From NCBI RefSeq assembly GCF_000331285.1, contig NZ_ANFX01000021.1, positions 17,151 through 81,150 of the forward strand: 64,000 nucleotides of DNA, given 5' to 3'. This DNA comes from Porphyrobacter sp. AAP82. GTDB taxonomy: Bacteria; Pseudomonadota; Alphaproteobacteria; Sphingomonadales; Sphingomonadaceae. How positions within the stretch are numbered: position 1 is the stretch's first letter; each line of letters begins with the position of its first letter. The notes beneath the pieces are model-generated. The model saw nothing but the letters and a program-made list of their open reading frames with translations, searched no databases and had not been told where the DNA came from. This document shows, piece after piece, positions 60,662-64,000 of the stretch. Both the position numbers and the translations under genes were made by a program.

Positions 60662-61426
60662 TTAGAACTGGACGCGCTGGGTAAACCCGCCGTCGACCAC
60701 GATATTCGCGCCGGTCATGTAAGGCACCGCCGGGCTCGCGACGAAGACGATCGCCTTGGCGACCTCGACGGGCTCGCCGAAGCGGCCGGTGGGCATCTTG
60801 GCGAGGGTCGCGTCGAAGAACGGCTTCATGTGCTCCTCGATGATCTCCCAGTTGCCGCCCTTGTAATAGATCGCGCCCGGGCTGACGGTGTTCACGCGGA
60901 TGCCCTTGGCGGCGTAGGCCTGCGAGAGCTGCGAGGCATAGGTAATCAGCGCCGCCTTGATCGCGTTGAAGGGGTTGGGGGCGATGAAGGTCTCGAGCGC
61001 GGCGGTCGAGGACAGCATCACGATCGAGCCCGTGCCCGAAGCCTCAAGGTAAGGCGTCAGCGTCTCGACCGCGAAGGCCGCGCCCTTCAAATCCATGTCG
61101 AGGCACGCCTGCCAGTCGCCGGCCCCGCCGGTGCCCGAGGCAGAAGCGGTGTGGACGAAGATATCGCACCCGCCAAGCTCGGCCACGGCCTTTTCGAGCC
61201 ACGCCTGATAGGCCTCGGTGCCCGACGCCATGTCGAACACTTCGGCAAAGACCTTGCCGGGGCCGGCAGCGTCGATCTCGGCAACGGCGGCGGCGATCTT
61301 GTCTTCCTTGCGACTGAAGAAGGCGACATCCGCGCCCTCGGCGGCGAACAGCTTCAGGGATTGCAGGCCAAGCCCGTGGGCCCCGCCGTTCATGATGACC
61401 TTCTTGCCCTTCAATCCCAGATCCAT
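60662..61426 (-). CDS. Short-chain dehydrogenase with Tyr-to-Phe active site
   Basis: 254-aa classical-length SDR and first gene of the E1 operon. Nucleotide motif GGAHGLGLQ, then HTASASG in place of the NNAG block, catalytic Ser in VMLSSTAA (139-140), and the Y-x3-K motif reading F153-NAI-K157. The usual catalytic Tyr is therefore Phe. C-terminal YMTGANIVVDGGF is normal. It may bind substrate with weak or altered catalysis. Confidence 0.9.
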   Translation of the reverse strand: MDLGLKGKKVIMNGGAHGLGLQSLKLFAAEGADVAFFSRKEDKIAAAVAEIDAAGPGKVFAEVFDMASGTEAYQAWLEKAVAELGGCDIFVHTASASGTGGAGDWQACLDMDLKGAAFAVETLTPYLEASGTGSIVMLSSTAALETFIAPNPFNAIKAALITYASQLSQAYAAKGIRVNTVSPGAIYYKGGNWEIIEEHMKPFFDATLAKMPTGRFGEPVEVAKAIVFVASPAVPYMTGANIVVDGGFTQRVQF

Positions 61427-61586
61427 AGCGCCTCTCCCCGGCTTGTCGTGGTGGCCTGCGGGGATAGCCGAGGGACGGGGCGGGGCGTATCGTCAAATTT
61501 GGGGGGTTGCGCGGTTGTTTGCCGCTGGCGGCGCGCGGGCGGGATTTCCTTTGGGGCCTCCGCAATAGCCTGTTACAGGCGCGCGC

Positions 61587-63446
61587 ATGCTCACGATCGA
61601 CAACGTCACAGTCCGGCTCGGCGGCCGGGCGATCCTCGAACGCGCCAGCGCGACCGTGCCGGCAGGCGCGCGCGTCGGTCTGATCGGCCGGAACGGCGCG
61701 GGCAAATCGACCCTGATGAAAACGCTGATCGGCGAGATCGAGCCCGATGACGGCGAGATTTCCAAGCCCGCGCGCGCGCGCATCGGCTACATCGCGCAGG
61801 AAGCCCCGCACGGCAGCATGACCCCCGAGGAGGTCGTGCTCGCCTCGGCGACCGAGCGCGCGGCGCTGCTCGCCGAGCTCGAAACCTGCACCGATATGGA
61901 CCGGATGGGCGACGTCCACGAGCGCCTGCTCGCCATCGACGCCTATTCCGCGCCCGCGCGCGCGGCGAAGATCCTCAATGGCCTCGGCTTCGACGAGGCA
62001 ATGCAGCAGCGCCCCGTCGACAGCTTCTCGGGCGGGTGGAAGATGCGCATCGCGCTTGGCGCGCTGTTGTTTTCCGAGCCCGACATCCTGCTGCTCGACG
62101 AGCCTTCGAACCACCTCGATCTCGAAGCGACGCTGTGGCTGGAGAACTTCCTCAAATCCTACCCCGCCACGCTGGTGGTGATCAGCCATGAACGCGACCT
62201 CCTCAACAAGGTGGTCGATCACATCCTGCACCTCCAAGGCGGGCAGCTGACGCTCTATCCGGGCGGCTACGACGCCTTCGAGAAGCAGCGGGCCGAGCGC
62301 GCCGCGCAGCTCGCCGCGGCCAAGGCCTCGCAGGAGGCGCAGGCGGCGCGGCTCAGGGATTACGTCGCGCGCAACTCGGCCCGTGCCTCGACTGCCAAGC
62401 AGGCCCAGTCGCGCGCCAAGATGCTCGCCAGGATGCAGCCCATCGCCGCGCTGATGGAAGACCCGAGCCTGAGCTTCGATTTCCCCGATCCTTCCGAGAT
62501 GAAATCGCCGATGATCACGCTCGAGCACGCCGCGGTCGGCTATGGTGCGGCGCCGCCGATCCTCAAGCGGCTGAATTTCCGGATCGAGGCCGATGACCGG
62601 ATCGCGCTCCTCGGGCGCAACGGCAACGGCAAGACGACGCTCGCCCGCCTGCTCGCCGCGCAGCTTGCGCCTGCCGAGGGTGCGGTGAATGCCCCGGGCA
62701 AGCTGAAGGTCGGCTATTTCACGCAGTACCAGGTCGAGGAACTGGCCGGCGAGGACACCCCGCTCGACCTGATGGCGCGCGCGATGGAAGGGCAGTCTCC
62801 CGCCGCCGTGCGCGCGCAGCTCGGGCGTTTCGGGTTTTCCGGCCCCAAGGCGCAGACGCGGGTCGAGAAGCTTTCGGGCGGGGAGCGCGCGCGGCTCGCG
62901 CTGGCGCTGATTACCCGTGACGCGCCGCATCTGCTGATCCTCGACGAGCCGACCAACCACTTGGATGTCGATGCGCGCGAGGCGCTGGTGCAGGCGCTGA
63001 ACGCCTATAGCGGCGCGGTGATCCTGATCAGCCATGACCGCCACATGGTCGAGCTGACCGCGGACCGGCTGGTGCTGGTGAACGGCGGCACGGCGCGCGA
63101 ATACGACGGCAGCATGGATGATTACATCGACTTCATCCTCGGCCGGAACCAGCCGAGGGGCGCAGGCAGGGAGCGCGGCGGCGCGCGCGGCGGCAAGGCC
63201 GGGGCGGACCTCAAGGCGGCGCAAGCCGAAGTCAGCAAGGCCGAAGCCGCGATTGCCCGCCTGACCGACGAGGTCGAAAAGCTGGACGCGCGCATCGTCG
63301 CGCTGAGCAGCGAGGCCGGCGGGCAAAGCGGCGCAGCGATGCAGCGCCTGCTGACCGACCGCGCGGCGGCCGCCGACAAGTTGGCGGCGGCGGAAGAAGC
63401 ATGGCTCGCCGCGGGCGCTGCGCTCGAAGAGCTTCAGGCGGCGTAA
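61587..63446 (+). CDS. ABC-F ATPase (Uup/EttA-like)
   Basis: 619-aa cytoplasmic ABC-F protein with two ATPase domains and no membrane segment. Domain 1: GRNGAGKSTLMKTLIG near residue 34, signature SFSGGWKMRIALG, Walker B DILLLDEPSNHLD. Linker of charged helices (about 225-300). Domain 2: GRNGNGKTTLARLLA, KLSGGERARLALAL, LLILDEPTNHLD. C-terminal coiled coil (AQAEVSKAEAAIARLTDEVEKL-like) resembles Uup. Such proteins act on ribosomes or DNA structures. Confidence 0.94.
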   Translation: MLTIDNVTVRLGGRAILERASATVPAGARVGLIGRNGAGKSTLMKTLIGEIEPDDGEISKPARARIGYIAQEAPHGSMTPEEVVLASATERAALLAELETCTDMDRMGDVHERLLAIDAYSAPARAAKILNGLGFDEAMQQRPVDSFSGGWKMRIALGALLFSEPDILLLDEPSNHLDLEATLWLENFLKSYPATLVVISHERDLLNKVVDHILHLQGGQLTLYPGGYDAFEKQRAERAAQLAAAKASQEAQAARLRDYVARNSARASTAKQAQSRAKMLARMQPIAALMEDPSLSFDFPDPSEMKSPMITLEHAAVGYGAAPPILKRLNFRIEADDRIALLGRNGNGKTTLARLLAAQLAPAEGAVNAPGKLKVGYFTQYQVEELAGEDTPLDLMARAMEGQSPAAVRAQLGRFGFSGPKAQTRVEKLSGGERARLALALITRDAPHLLILDEPTNHLDVDAREALVQALNAYSGAVILISHDRHMVELTADRLVLVNGGTAREYDGSMDDYIDFILGRNQPRGAGRERGGARGGKAGADLKAAQAEVSKAEAAIARLTDEVEKLDARIVALSSEAGGQSGAAMQRLLTDRAAAADKLAAAEEAWLAAGAALEELQAA

Positions 63447-63466
63447 GCCCCGCCGCTGGCGCAAGA

Positions 63467-63952
63467 TCAGATCTGGTTGAAATCGGCCCAGCGCGCGTCC
63501 TGCTGGTAAATCTCGTCGAAGCGCAGCAGGCTGCACATCTGTGCAAAGGAGAACAGCGGCACCCCTTCGTTGAGACTGGCGCCGTTCGTCTTGAGCATCC
63601 GCAGGGCAGTTTGCGTGGCTGCCGCGGCCGCCAGCGCTGTCATGGCCGGGAAGATCGCTCCGGAATAGCCCATCTGCTCGAGCGTCGCTGCCGGAAGGAT
63701 CGGCGTGTGGCCGCCGTCCGCCATGTTCATCATCGCTGGCCCCGGCAAGCGGGCGGCAACGAAGGCGATTTCCTCCTCGGTCGTCAGGGCTTCGGGGAAC
63801 AGGATGTCGGCGCCTGCCGCATGATAGGTTTCCAATCGCCGAAGCATCGCATCGAGCCCTTCCATGGCGCGGGCATCGGAACGGGCGATGATGAGCGGTC
63901 CGGCCTCGCCTTCGCGCGCCTCGCGGGCGACCCTGACCCTGTTCCTCAGCAT
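63467..63952 (-). pseudogene. 5'-truncated isocitrate lyase / PEP mutase family gene
   Basis: 161 codons of the C-terminal half of an isocitrate lyase/PEP-mutase-superfamily enzyme: IARSDARAMEGLDAMLRRLE, GADILFPEALTTEEEI, MMNMADGGHTPILPA, LEQMGYSGAIFPAMTAL and a helical end. The N-terminal half, with the D-x-D-x-G metal motif and the K-x-C-G-H loop, is missing. Upstream sequence changes abruptly at about 63945-63957 into an IS3-type transposase reading on the other strand. The gene is therefore broken by a rearrangement and is not cut by the window edge. Confidence 0.8.
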
Positions 63953-63956
63953 GGCC

Positions 63957-64000
63957 CATGCACGGGTCGAGATCGCTGCCTGGGTCGAGGATTACAACCG
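63957..64000 (+). mobile_element. IS3-family transposase (OrfB) fragment
   Basis: The last 44 bases read HARVEIAAWVEDYN on the plus strand, matching the well-conserved segment before the R-P-H-S-x-L-G end of IS3-family (DDE) transposases. Only this C-terminal part is present, because the sequence immediately to the left belongs to the isocitrate-lyase-family fragment. The frame may extend left a few codons (LFLSMA) that also resemble IS3. The rest lies beyond the window. Confidence 0.75.

Noticed and set aside
61044..63959. A 971-codon minus-strand frame antisense to the ABC-F gene
   Set aside because: The ABC-F protein on the other strand has all expected motifs; the antisense frame has none and runs through three unrelated genes.

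Overview
The window is a high-GC (roughly two thirds G+C) chromosomal segment from an alphaproteobacterium, most likely a member of Sphingomonadales in the Erythrobacteraceae (Erythrobacter/Porphyrobacter type). The evidence is the CtrA response regulator with CtrA-like half-sites in its own promoter region, the DUF4167 protein between prmC and lnt, the E1/lipoyl cluster, and dense housekeeping content with strong GC3. I see no tRNA, rRNA, CRISPR array or complete mobile element. The left edge cuts a PhoD-like phosphatase. The right edge cuts an IS3-type transposase remnant fused to a 5'-truncated gene.

Layout. 1-5.8 kb (minus strand): PhoD-like phosphatase, then the coupled set prs / 115-aa protein / hisN, a GH16 lipoprotein, a start-less coding-like frame and an HNH endonuclease. 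6-9.2 kb (plus): gluQ, a HIG1-like membrane protein, a PduO-type adenosyltransferase, 3-hydroxybutyryl-CoA dehydrogenase and an acidic protein. 9.3-18.1 kb: mutS, maeB, DUF892, GH43, trmB, ctrA. 18.2-21.3 kb: rpoN, lptB and a small membrane protein. 21.6-29.5 kb: ppa, hisS, prfA, prmC, DUF4167, lnt, metK. 29.6-35.5 kb: a DUF418 protein, then a minus-strand CoA-transferase operon (scoA, HAD-like lipoprotein, scoB, alpha/beta hydrolase, family III CoA-transferase). 35.7-41.7 kb: a probable small RNA with an intrinsic terminator, a CDC48-like AAA ATPase, polA and a small lipoprotein. 41.8-49.6 kb: a class A beta-lactamase-like protein, a DUF305/LVIVD-type fusion, a low-GC orphan gene with an R-x4-H motif, a frameshifted fatty acid hydroxylase and a TonB-dependent receptor.

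49.6-57.9 kb is a seven-gene, tightly overlapping minus-strand operon: nucleotide-sugar-type epimerase, TIM-barrel isomerase, degenerate GT2, FAD oxidoreductase, polytopic membrane protein, GtrA and GT2-membrane fusion. It looks like a dedicated glycan or lipid-linked sugar pathway. 58-61.4 kb is a second compact operon with an SDR, a 2-oxoacid dehydrogenase E1 alpha and beta, a free-standing 77-aa lipoyl domain and a SnoaL-like protein, with no E2 acyltransferase or E3 here. An ABC-F ATPase and the broken right-hand junction follow.

The strongest unexplained signals are: (i) two copies of an intergenic element (after ctrA and after ppa) whose flanks are conserved while the central hairpin changes by compensating substitutions; (ii) the two compact operons of unassigned function; (iii) an intrinsic terminator abutting the trmB start codon; (iv) the low-GC gene with an R-x4-H motif; (v) the chimeric pseudogene/IS junction at the right edge. 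All functional calls come from reading the sequence and family memory; no database search was run.
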